From the NCBI GenBank assembly GCA_002310075.1, contig DBXU01000119.1:1-5422 (forward strand): a DNA stretch of 5,422 bases. The letters run 5' to 3'. The first letter of the stretch is position 1. Every line of letters begins with the position of its first letter. The position numbers and the translations under genes are program-made. Origin of the DNA: Bacteroidales bacterium UBA1204 (GTDB taxonomy: Bacteria > Bacteroidota > Bacteroidia > Bacteroidales > F082). Positions 1-5,422 of the stretch are shown here, piece by piece. A model generated the notes under the pieces. That model was not told where the DNA came from. It searched no databases and saw only the letters and a list, made by a program, of their open reading frames with translations.

Positions 1-10
1 TCTTCGTTGT
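1..10 (-). rRNA. rrs: 16S ribosomal RNA, extreme 5' end (partial)
   Basis: Read on the minus strand these ten bases are ACAACGAAGA, which is how Bacteroidales 16S genes begin immediately before the conserved GTTTGATCCTGG segment; E. coli has AAATTGAAGA at the same place. The rest of the gene would lie outside the left edge. Ten bases alone would be weak evidence. The call rests on the whole arrangement upstream: a strong Bacteroidota promoter with A-tracts, a boxA-like element and an untranslated GC-rich leader of about 180 nt ending exactly here. The exact mature 5' end is inferred by alignment with E. coli from memory. Confidence 0.8.
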
Positions 11-96
11 ACTATTGTCTTGCTTATTGTTTTCTCTGAATCTCGGGTTCCGCCTCGATGTTCTCTTTGGTGTTCCTTTTACAGGTTCCTTGCCTC

Positions 97-114
97 GCGG
101 CGCTCCCGCGCCGC
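97..114 (-). other. GC-only hairpin in the rrn leader
   Basis: A perfect 7-bp inverted repeat, GCGGCGC paired with GCGCCGC, closes a four-base loop (GGGA on the transcribed minus strand). It has no U-tract after it, so it is not an intrinsic terminator. It lies downstream of the boxA-like element. A boxB-like antitermination hairpin, a protein site or simply a folding element of the leader are all possible; the sequence does not decide between them. Confidence 0.6.
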
Positions 115-138
115 TGGTCTTGTGCTGGCCTCAGACTT

Positions 139-147
139 TCAAAGATC
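139..147 (-). promoter_or_regulatory. boxA-like antitermination motif
   Basis: The minus strand reads GATCTTTGAAAG here, close to the boxA type GCTCTTTA known from rRNA leaders, where NusB and S10 bind nascent RNA and protect rRNA transcription from early termination. Its place about 50 nt after the predicted transcript start and about 130 nt before 16S fits. The assignment is by motif similarity and position only. Confidence 0.5.
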
Positions 148-198
148 TCTTCGCTTCCGCACTTCGTTCCTCCCCCTCGTTCCTTCCGAAAGCGGGTG

Positions 199-228
199 CA
201 AAAGTACTACCTTTTTCCGAATTGGCAA
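199..228 (-). promoter_or_regulatory. rRNA operon promoter (Bacteroidota type)
   Basis: On the minus strand TACTTTTG at 206-199 matches the Bacteroidota -7 consensus TAnnTTTG exactly. A TTG (within CTTG) at 228-226 lies 19 bp upstream, the usual distance for the -33 element read by the primary sigma factor of this phylum. Transcription should begin about 5-8 bp past the -7 element, near 191-194. The A-tract region directly upstream and the 16S start downstream support its use as an rRNA promoter. Confidence 0.82.
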
Positions 229-231
229 GCA

Positions 232-254
232 GTTTTTTCAACTTTTTTCAAAAC
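232..254 (-). promoter_or_regulatory. Phased A-tracts upstream of the rrn promoter (UP-element-like)
   Basis: On the minus strand the motif TTGAAAAAA occurs twice exactly 10 bp apart (plus-strand copies at 233-241 and 243-251). A-tracts repeated once per helical turn bend DNA, and AT-rich tracts just upstream of the -33 region are where the RNA polymerase alpha subunit contacts rRNA promoters. Such a stimulating role is known for UP elements in other bacteria; here it is inferred from position. Confidence 0.5.
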
Positions 255-349
255 TATTCGTATATAATTGAATATTAGCAAGAAAAAGTTGATGAATTAA
301 TAAAAACAAGCACTTATCAGCACCTTATTAATATAACGAAAAGGAGGAG

Positions 350-706
350 TCAAGGCAAAAAGGCGTCCTGAATATGGTTGATAATGGGGTCTTCTTCCTG
401 AAAAACTATCGAAATAATGTCGAAACGCGTGCCAAGATCCAGTTTTTTTTCGAAAAGATAGGCATTGGCGGCAGATATCAAACGAGACTGTTTCTGCCGC
501 GTGACAGCAGCATCAGGCTCTCCATATTCATCAGATTGTCGTGTCTTAACCTCGACAATAACCAATTCCTTGCCCTTCTTGGCAATGATGTCAATCTCCT
601 TATGGATATTGTGCCAGTTACGCTCCACAATCTGATAGCCTTCCCTTATGAGATAATGTACGGCTATCTCCTCTCCGAGTTTCCCTAATTCGTTATGCTT
701 GGCCAT
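350..706 (-). CDS. yraN: YraN/UPF0102 family protein, predicted PD-(D/E)XK nuclease fold
   Basis: The 118-residue product has the hallmarks and usual length (about 115-130) of the YraN/UPF0102 family. An N-terminal helix carries G8xxGEExA (Glu12, Glu13), followed by Y18LxxxGY, then N30W, E37IDII (Asp39) and VE52VK54TR. The E-x-D and E-x-K pairs are the metal-binding and catalytic pattern of the PD-(D/E)XK nuclease superfamily, so it may cut DNA or RNA, perhaps at branched structures. No activity is firmly assigned to the family that I know of. It is cytosolic, with no signal peptide or membrane segment. The ATG at 706 is the only plausible start: the frame is closed by a TAA at 719-721, and no other start codon lies between. 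It begins 5 bp after the stop of the PPDK-like gene, so the two are probably co-transcribed and translationally coupled. An AAAGG just before the ATG could help ribosome binding, though it is close to the start. Confidence 0.92.
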   Translation of the reverse strand: MAKHNELGKLGEEIAVHYLIREGYQIVERNWHNIHKEIDIIAKKGKELVIVEVKTRQSDEYGEPDAAVTRQKQSRLISAANAYLFEKKLDLGTRFDIISIVFQEEDPIINHIQDAFLP

Positions 707-711
707 GACCT

Positions 712-3700
712 TTAATAATTATAGCCCTTACCCATCTTCATCTTTTCCATCTGATAATGTCCAAGATAAACGAGTCCAAGGTTGCCATCAATGGCTATCT
801 CGGTACCTGCCTGCAACTTGTGGCCATTCAACTCTCCGCAATGCTTCTCATCGTTGACCTCCAACTCAATGCAGCTCACCACACACACTTTTCCGAGACG
901 CACTGCGGTCACGGCAGCATGTGAAGTGGCACCACCACGTGCCGTAAGCAAGCCATCACAATCGAAGATCATGCCGATGTCGTCGGGGACAGTGTCAGGG
1001 CGGACCAGAATCACCTGTTGGTCAGGATGTTGCTCACGTAGGGTCTTGATATCGTCCTCGTTAAAGGCTACGAGGCCATTCATGGCTCCTCCTCCAATGC
1101 CCATACCTCTTCCGATCTGGTTCATTTCGTCTGGTGCCTGGACGAAGGCATTCATCTCATCTTCCAGTTTCAAGTCTTGGTCGCGAATCTGCAGGATATG
1201 GAAGTCCTCAGGCTTGTCAGATTCGAAGGTGAATTCCATCTCTTGGGGACTATATCCGAGATCCTCAGTCAGCTCTTTCGCTATTGCATAGATCTTCTTA
1301 TATATCTCAGGCAATGCCGTCTGCATCGAAGGCCCTTCCAAATTGGCTGCCTTGCGCTGTGTCTCTCCTATCGGCAACGGCTTGACGAGTCCGCCGACAA
1401 TATCTTCACCCTGACTGCGCATGGTGAAATCGCCATAGAGATGCACGCCTGGGCGTTCTCGATGAGGGTTCTGCGTGAAGACCACTCCCGTGCCCGAAAC
1501 CTCACTCAAGTTACCAAAGATCATCTGCTGCACGATGACAGCAGTACCCCAATTCTCAGAGATACCAAGATGCCTGCGATAGGCCAAGGCACGCTCTGAG
1601 TTCCAAGATTCAAAGACCATATTGACACAACCTATGATCTGCTTGAAAGGATCTTGCTCCAACTCAACGCCTTTTTCCTCCAAGATGTGTTTGTAAGAAT
1701 AGGCTAGCTCACGCATCTCAGAGGCCTTGAACTCCATCTTCTGCTTAACATTGTACTTGGTTTTAAAGCTGTTAATCTCTTCATCGAAGACATCGCGATG
1801 GATGCCCTTGGCCATACCCCAGCTTTGCAGGAAACGGCGGTAGGAATCCCAAATTGCCCATGCCTTGGCGGGATCGGAAGCAATAGCCTCAACAAGTTCA
1901 TCGTTCAAGCCCACGTTGAGGAAGGTGTCCATGGCTCCAGGCATGGAAATGGCAGTGCCTGAACGCACCGAAACCAACAAAGGAGCCTCTGGGTTACCAA
2001 ACTTTCGGCCCGACACGTTTTCCAACTCCTCGATGTGTTTTCGTATCATTCCATGAATCTCGGTGCGCAGCTCAGGAATGGTGTTGATGGTCTCGTTGCG
2101 ACGGAACGTCTCTGTGGTGATGACGAATCCAGGAGGCACGGGCATACCGTGCAAATACAGGTTCTTCAAATTGTTGGCCTTGTTTCCGATGAAAACCTGG
2201 TTATCCATCTTCGGAGTCGCTTTCCAGAAGGGGCTGATCAACATCTCGGAATTGTAGGTCATGATATCGCTGATTAGTTTCTCATTCAAGGTGGCTTCCA
2301 TCGTACGCAACGAGTTGAGAATGCGGCCAATGAAATTGTCAAGAGGCTGCATCAAGAAGGCATCGGAAAGGAGGTCACGGTGAAACTCCTCCGACTTCTT
2401 GCTGATCAAAGCAGCCGTTTCACGCTCACTGAGTTTGCCTTCCGGGTCAAAGAGTTGGGGGATGACGATCTTCAGCGGATATTCGTATGACTTGAGGAAG
2501 TATTTGATGATGATGCGGCGAACGTCTTCAGCGATGAACTGGAAGATGTTGATGTATTGCCCGAAAGAGAAGCTTCGCGAAGTCAAGCTATAACGCAGCA
2601 TGTCCAACTTCGAGTTGAAACTCTGGTTGGTGACTCCGTCGAGTTCGAGGCCGTTGCGGAAGTACTCGAGAATGGTATAGATCTGGTTCAGGGTGCGCTC
2701 GGAAATATACTCTAAGTTGATGCTCTGCACCACCTTTTCCATCAGTTGGGTAGCTACACGTTCCAAGCGGAAGGTCAGACCCATGGCTTCAAACTTGTTC
2801 TCACGATAGGTGCCATACATAGAGGGGATGCCTATGGCGATATGGCGTTTGTGGTAGATGTTCTCCCATCCTTCACTTTGTTCGGGACTAAAGATCACGC
2901 TCTTGAGTTTGTCCATGAAGGCATAGATCATGGTCAGCGACTTGCCGAAGTTCTTGGCTTTATACACCTTCTCGAACTTGTCGATTTCTTCGTCGGGAAT
3001 GAAAGGGAAACTACGTAGCGAGTTAAAAATATTGACCGACTCGAAACTGTATTTTTCACGAAGATAGGCATACAGGTCACGGATGTCCATCAATCGGGCA
3101 CGCTCACGCTGATACAGATCTTCTTCAAGTTCAATCCGTCGTGCGGCCGAACCGATAAGGTTCTCATAGTCATCACGTGAAAGCATCAGTACATCTTCAG
3201 GGTTGAGGCAAGAAATCTCGCACATGGCCTGAACAAGATTATGAATATGCACAAACCAAGTGCTTCCCTTGTCAATGCTTTCGAATACATTATTGGGCAA
3301 TATGGGCTTCAAAAGATCAAGATTGCCGTCGCTCCAGAATTTGAACACGTCAAAAGTCAAGGCGATAAGCGTGTTGTTGCTCTCGGTGTGCACCTGTTTG
3401 CGAAGGAAATGCACAAGCTTGTCCTGTCGACCTGAAATTTCATCCATGTTGGTGGTGACATTACGGATTTCGCCCTCAGCGCCAATTTCATTGAAATAGA
3501 CGGGGAAAATGCGCGTTAACTGCTTCACCATCTTATAATATGGAGTGATATTGGAGTTGAGCACCTTGGTGATTTCGCGCTGGAAAAGGTCGGTGTCGCT
3601 GAGGAAGATGCCGCCCAGTTTTAGGTTGACAATCAAAGCCGACAATAATTTTTCCATCGGCGTCTTGGAATGCTCAATCAGTTCGAGCCACACCCTGATA

Positions 3701-4854
3701 TTCTTAATATGGTTCTCATCCACAGAGAGCTGCCAGTCCTCACCGACAAACACATTACCAGGTGTGACAAATCCAAAGGCGATGAGTTTCTTCTCGAAGT
3801 AATTGACAATTTCCTTTTGCTCGGTTTGGTCCACATCAATGATTTTCAAACCCAGTGTCTGTTGGAAATCAAGCACTGCCGACATATAATCCTTCTTCAA
3901 CTCTTCAGCGAGATCGAATATCGTGTCAATGAATGGAATCAGCTCGTCTTGCGGCATCTCGTCGATGGCGTCGCGCATCATACGGTCCATGTTCCAAATG
4001 AGACGTTCACGCTGATTCTCCATGCCAGGCAGATGCAATAGGAAGAAGACATAATGGAACTTGGTGATGAAATGCGGGAAAGCTTGTTCTGATTCGGAGA
4101 AGCGCTTGGCAATCTGCTCAAAATGAGGCAAATCCGTCAACTTCTCCCAAGTATCAGCAGATTCCAGATTGGCATTTAGACGGTCAAAATAAGGATGACC
4201 GATTTCATCACAAACCTTTTGGATTTCATCTTCTGTCAGCATCTGCCGTTTATTCCCAATCCAGTCTTCCACCTGCGAAGTCTGTTGCCAATAACGATAG
4301 TCTTCTTTAAGCATCATTCGAAGCAGTTCACAAGCCGAATCCCTAAAACGTTCGTCCTGAGCCACCTTGCCAAGATAACGCCCAGCATGCTTCGTTGCCA
4401 AGATGTAGACATCCTTATTGCCTTCAAAAGCGTCGTTCAATATACTGAAAACCGTTGTGATCAGTCCGTCGTGTTTTGGCGATTCTGATATCACCTTATT
4501 AGCAAACTCCATCAGAGTGATGATGATATTAAGCCGTAGCTTGGCCGCCACTTCGGGTTTCAGCAGGCTATGCATCATCTCTAAAGGAATATTGAATGCA
4601 TCGGAGGGGATGTCGTCTCGGGTATAGAACCAGAAATCATCCATCAACATCTTTCTCAGTTCTTCCGTCACAAAAGTATGGTTCGATAAAGGATGATGAT
4701 ACTCGGTAATGCATTCCTTCGCTCGTTTGTTGATACCAAAATACTTGGCTGACAAATCAATAAAACGCTGATGTTCTTCTGGGATGAAGATATCTTTATA
4801 TCTGGTTTGTTCCAGGTTGGCCTCAAGGGCTTGTGATTTGAACGTTTCTGACAT
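712..4854 (-). CDS. PPDK-like protein: large unassigned N-terminus, ATP-grasp and phospho-His domains, no PEP barrel
   Basis: The 1380-residue product splits in two. Residues about 889-1228 match the ATP-grasp domain of pyruvate phosphate dikinase: GNK892ANNL, VSVR964SGTAISMPGAMD, DSYRRFLQ, SWNSERALAYRR, NWGTAVIVQ, GNLSEVSGTGVVFTQNP (1114-1130), SQGEDIVGG, MEFTFE (Glu1207) and LQIR (1221-1224). Residues about 1245-1368 match the swivel domain, with ARGGATSHAA carrying the phospho-accepting His1312 and the Thr1310 position used for regulation in plant PPDK. The protein ends there, 12 residues past IDGNLGLVYLG, while true PPDK (about 875 residues) continues with a PEP/pyruvate TIM barrel of roughly 350. 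Residues 1-880 look soluble and mostly helical; I recognise no family in them. A basic, glycine-containing stretch around 666-683 (HKRHIAIGIPSMYGTYRE) stands out. There is no signal peptide or membrane helix. Phosphoryl transfer from ATP to His1312 is a fair inference; the acceptor is unknown. A TGA at 4858-4860 in frame fixes the ATG. Annotation as plain PPDK or PEP synthase would mislead. Confidence 0.93.
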   Translation of the reverse strand: MSETFKSQALEANLEQTRYKDIFIPEEHQRFIDLSAKYFGINKRAKECITEYHHPLSNHTFVTEELRKMLMDDFWFYTRDDIPSDAFNIPLEMMHSLLKPEVAAKLRLNIIITLMEFANKVISESPKHDGLITTVFSILNDAFEGNKDVYILATKHAGRYLGKVAQDERFRDSACELLRMMLKEDYRYWQQTSQVEDWIGNKRQMLTEDEIQKVCDEIGHPYFDRLNANLESADTWEKLTDLPHFEQIAKRFSESEQAFPHFITKFHYVFFLLHLPGMENQRERLIWNMDRMMRDAIDEMPQDELIPFIDTIFDLAEELKKDYMSAVLDFQQTLGLKIIDVDQTEQKEIVNYFEKKLIAFGFVTPGNVFVGEDWQLSVDENHIKNIRVWLELIEHSKTPMEKLLSALIVNLKLGGIFLSDTDLFQREITKVLNSNITPYYKMVKQLTRIFPVYFNEIGAEGEIRNVTTNMDEISGRQDKLVHFLRKQVHTESNNTLIALTFDVFKFWSDGNLDLLKPILPNNVFESIDKGSTWFVHIHNLVQAMCEISCLNPEDVLMLSRDDYENLIGSAARRIELEEDLYQRERARLMDIRDLYAYLREKYSFESVNIFNSLRSFPFIPDEEIDKFEKVYKAKNFGKSLTMIYAFMDKLKSVIFSPEQSEGWENIYHKRHIAIGIPSMYGTYRENKFEAMGLTFRLERVATQLMEKVVQSINLEYISERTLNQIYTILEYFRNGLELDGVTNQSFNSKLDMLRYSLTSRSFSFGQYINIFQFIAEDVRRIIIKYFLKSYEYPLKIVIPQLFDPEGKLSERETAALISKKSEEFHRDLLSDAFLMQPLDNFIGRILNSLRTMEATLNEKLISDIMTYNSEMLISPFWKATPKMDNQVFIGNKANNLKNLYLHGMPVPPGFVITTETFRRNETINTIPELRTEIHGMIRKHIEELENVSGRKFGNPEAPLLVSVRSGTAISMPGAMDTFLNVGLNDELVEAIASDPAKAWAIWDSYRRFLQSWGMAKGIHRDVFDEEINSFKTKYNVKQKMEFKASEMRELAYSYKHILEEKGVELEQDPFKQIIGCVNMVFESWNSERALAYRRHLGISENWGTAVIVQQMIFGNLSEVSGTGVVFTQNPHRERPGVHLYGDFTMRSQGEDIVGGLVKPLPIGETQRKAANLEGPSMQTALPEIYKKIYAIAKELTEDLGYSPQEMEFTFESDKPEDFHILQIRDQDLKLEDEMNAFVQAPDEMNQIGRGMGIGGGAMNGLVAFNEDDIKTLREQHPDQQVILVRPDTVPDDIGMIFDCDGLLTARGGATSHAAVTAVRLGKVCVVSCIELEVNDEKHCGELNGHKLQAGTEIAIDGNLGLVYLGHYQMEKMKMGKGYNY

Positions 4855-4873
4855 TTTTCACAAATTGAATTTG

Positions 4874-4881
4874 CAAAAATA
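4874..4881 (-). promoter_or_regulatory. Promoter -7 element for the PPDK-like gene and yraN
   Basis: The minus strand reads TATTTTTG, an exact TAnnTTTG match, ending 19 bp before the ATG of the PPDK-like gene. With a start site 5-8 bp downstream the 5' leader would be only about 12-15 nt, AT-rich and without a Shine-Dalgarno site. No convincing TTG -33 element is seen at the expected 19-21 bp upstream, so the promoter may be moderate or need an activator. Confidence 0.6.
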
Positions 4882-4914
4882 GAGAAAAAACGGCGAAGTT
4901 TTCCGTGGAAATCG

Positions 4915-4922
4915 TATTTTTG
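4915..4922 (+). promoter_or_regulatory. Promoter -7 element for gap
   Basis: TATTTTTG on the plus strand matches TAnnTTTG exactly and lies 39 bp before the gap ATG, predicting a 5' leader of about 31-34 nt that is AT-rich just before the start codon (ATAATTTAAC). As on the other strand, a clear TTG -33 element is missing at the expected distance (around 4892-4896). Confidence 0.62.
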
Positions 4923-4961
4923 CAGTTTCATTTCGACAAACAACATACTAAATAATTTAAC

Positions 4962-5422
4962 ATGGAAAGAATTAAAGTAGGTATCAATGGTTTCGGCCGT
5001 ATCGGCCGCAACGTGTTCCGCATCATCTGCGAACGTCCTAATCTGGAAATTGTGGGCGTCAATGACCTGACAAGCACCAAGGTGTTGGCCCACTTATTGA
5101 AATATGACTCTACACAGGGCAAGTTCCCTGGCACAGTGGAATATGATGAGACCGCCTTGATTGTCAACGGCGTGCGTATTCCTGTCACGGCCGAACGCTC
5201 ACCGCTGAACATTAAGTGGGGCAAGACTCCCGATGTCGTCGTTGAATCGACTGGCGTGTTCCGCTCAAAGGAAAGCAGCAAAGGCGGCTATGGCGACCAC
5301 CTGAAGAATGGCGCCAAGAAAGTCATCCTCTCGGCCCCTTCAAAGGACGCCATTGACGCTACTGTCGTGGTCGGCGTGAACAACAACGATCTGACCGATG
5401 ATGTGGAATGCGTCAGCAACGC
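4962..5422 (+). CDS. gap: Glyceraldehyde-3-phosphate dehydrogenase, type I (5' part)
   Basis: The first 154 residues of a family usually about 335 long are present; the gene runs off the right edge. The enzyme oxidises glyceraldehyde 3-phosphate with NAD and phosphate to 1,3-bisphosphoglycerate in cytosolic glycolysis and works in reverse in gluconeogenesis. The Rossmann fold is plain: [15 protein letters not shown] at 6-20, with Asp35 in VNDLT at the position that binds the NAD adenosine ribose and favours NAD over NADP. Further family signatures are [21 protein letters not shown] (95-100), [11 protein letters not shown] and VVVGVN. The window ends at VSNA, just where the catalytic SCTTNC motif should begin, so the active-site cysteine is not visible. 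The ATG at 4962 is set by a TAA in frame at 4953-4955 and by exact alignment with the family N-terminus. It is transcribed away from the PPDK-like gene across a shared 107-bp control region. Confidence 0.97.
   Translation, partial: MERIKVGINGFGRIGRNVFRIICERPNLEIVGVNDLTSTKVLAHLLKYDSTQGKFPGTVEYDETALIVNGVRIPVTAERSPLNIKWGKTPDVVVESTGVFRSKESSKGGYGDHLKNGAKKVILSAPSKDAIDATVVVGVNNNDLTDDVECVSN

Larger units (their letters stand above)
11..193 (-). other. rRNA operon leader (5' external transcribed spacer)
   Basis: This stretch lies between the rrn promoter and the 16S 5' end and is read on the minus strand. It should form the transcribed leader that is removed during 16S maturation. It contains a boxA-like motif, a 7-bp GC-only hairpin and five GGAAC pentamers. 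The last 35 or so bases before 16S are A-rich, as expected near a processing site; the pairing partner for a 16S processing stem would lie beyond the 16S gene and cannot be seen. Open frames on the plus strand here have cysteine-, phenylalanine- and serine-rich translations with no family resemblance and are taken as spurious. The transcript start near 193 is estimated from the promoter, so that boundary is approximate. Confidence 0.75.
4872..4924. repeat. 10-bp inverted repeat spanning the divergent promoters
   Basis: TGCAAAAATA at 4872-4881 and TATTTTTGCA at 4915-4924 are perfect reverse complements separated by 33 bp. Each arm contains one TAnnTTTG -7 element, so the symmetry is at least partly explained by two promoters facing away from each other. 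The match extends past the eight-base consensus to include the flanking CA and the same TT in the variable positions. Confidence 0.8.

Noticed and set aside
15..278. Three overlapping plus-strand open frames of 69-87 residues in the rrn leader
   Set aside because: They run antisense to the rRNA leader, have no promoter or ribosome site, and encode low-complexity sequence with no family resemblance. They match the kind of spurious protein often called in rRNA leaders.
297..331. AT-only inverted repeat TTAATAA / TTATTAA after yraN, possible terminator
   Set aside because: Seven A-T pairs with a 21-base loop and no GC pairs would form a very weak hairpin. The GTGCT copies inside are direct, not inverted, so they do not strengthen it.
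340..347. AAAGGAGG on the plus strand, a perfect Shine-Dalgarno sequence (anti-SD on the minus strand)
   Set aside because: The nearest ATG downstream is 26 bp away and opens only the antisense shadow frame. As an anti-SD mimic in the yraN 3' end it is possible but unsupported; most likely chance.
374..688. Plus-strand open frame of 104 residues opposite yraN
   Set aside because: The minus-strand frame has clear YraN family motifs; the antisense frame has none and is a shadow.
782..1599. Long plus-strand open frames of 169 and 140 residues opposite the dikinase domains
   Set aside because: They mirror the strongly conserved ATP-grasp and swivel coding sequence on the minus strand and carry no motifs of their own.
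712..4854. Calling the large gene ppdK or ppsA
   Set aside because: The ATP-grasp and His domains match PPDK, but the PEP/pyruvate-binding barrel is absent, so the classical reaction cannot be assigned.
4668..5281. Minus-strand open frames of 141 and 117 residues across the gap start
   Set aside because: They run antisense to well-conserved GAPDH coding sequence and cross the divergent promoter region; their translations resemble no family.

Overview
The window looks like chromosomal DNA from a Bacteroidota species, most likely order Bacteroidales; a Prevotella-like relative is a guess. Three signs support this. Promoters have the Bacteroidota TAnnTTTG -7 form. Start codons sit behind AT-rich leaders without clear Shine-Dalgarno sites. 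The left edge carries a 16S rRNA 5' end of Bacteroidales type (ACAACGAAGA). Everything reads as core housekeeping sequence; there are no mobile elements, CRISPR arrays, tRNAs or phage genes.

Layout, left to right. Positions 1-10 are the first ten bases of a 16S rRNA gene on the minus strand, reading out of the window. Positions 11 to about 193 are its transcribed leader, with a boxA-like motif, a GC-rich hairpin and repeated GGAAC pentamers. The rrn promoter is at 199-228, preceded by A-tracts spaced one helical turn apart. Next, still on the minus strand, come yraN (350-706), a small predicted nuclease-fold protein, and 5 bp upstream of it a 1380-residue gene (712-4854). The large gene ends in the ATP-grasp and phospho-histidine domains of pyruvate phosphate dikinase (PPDK) but lacks the PEP/pyruvate barrel. 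About 880 unassigned residues precede the dikinase part. A 107-bp divergent promoter region (4855-4961) separates it from the 5' part of a type I glyceraldehyde-3-phosphate dehydrogenase gene (4962 to beyond 5422) on the plus strand.

How the parts relate. The PPDK-like gene and yraN look like one transcription unit running toward, and in the same direction as, the rRNA operon. The PPDK-like gene and gap are fired from back-to-back promoters whose -7 elements form a perfect 10-bp inverted repeat and whose upstream regions overlap, so their transcription may be mutually exclusive or co-controlled. The most interesting object is the PPDK-like protein. It keeps the machinery to move a phosphoryl group from ATP to a histidine but has no recognisable acceptor domain, so its large N-terminal part may bind an unknown acceptor or act as a regulator.
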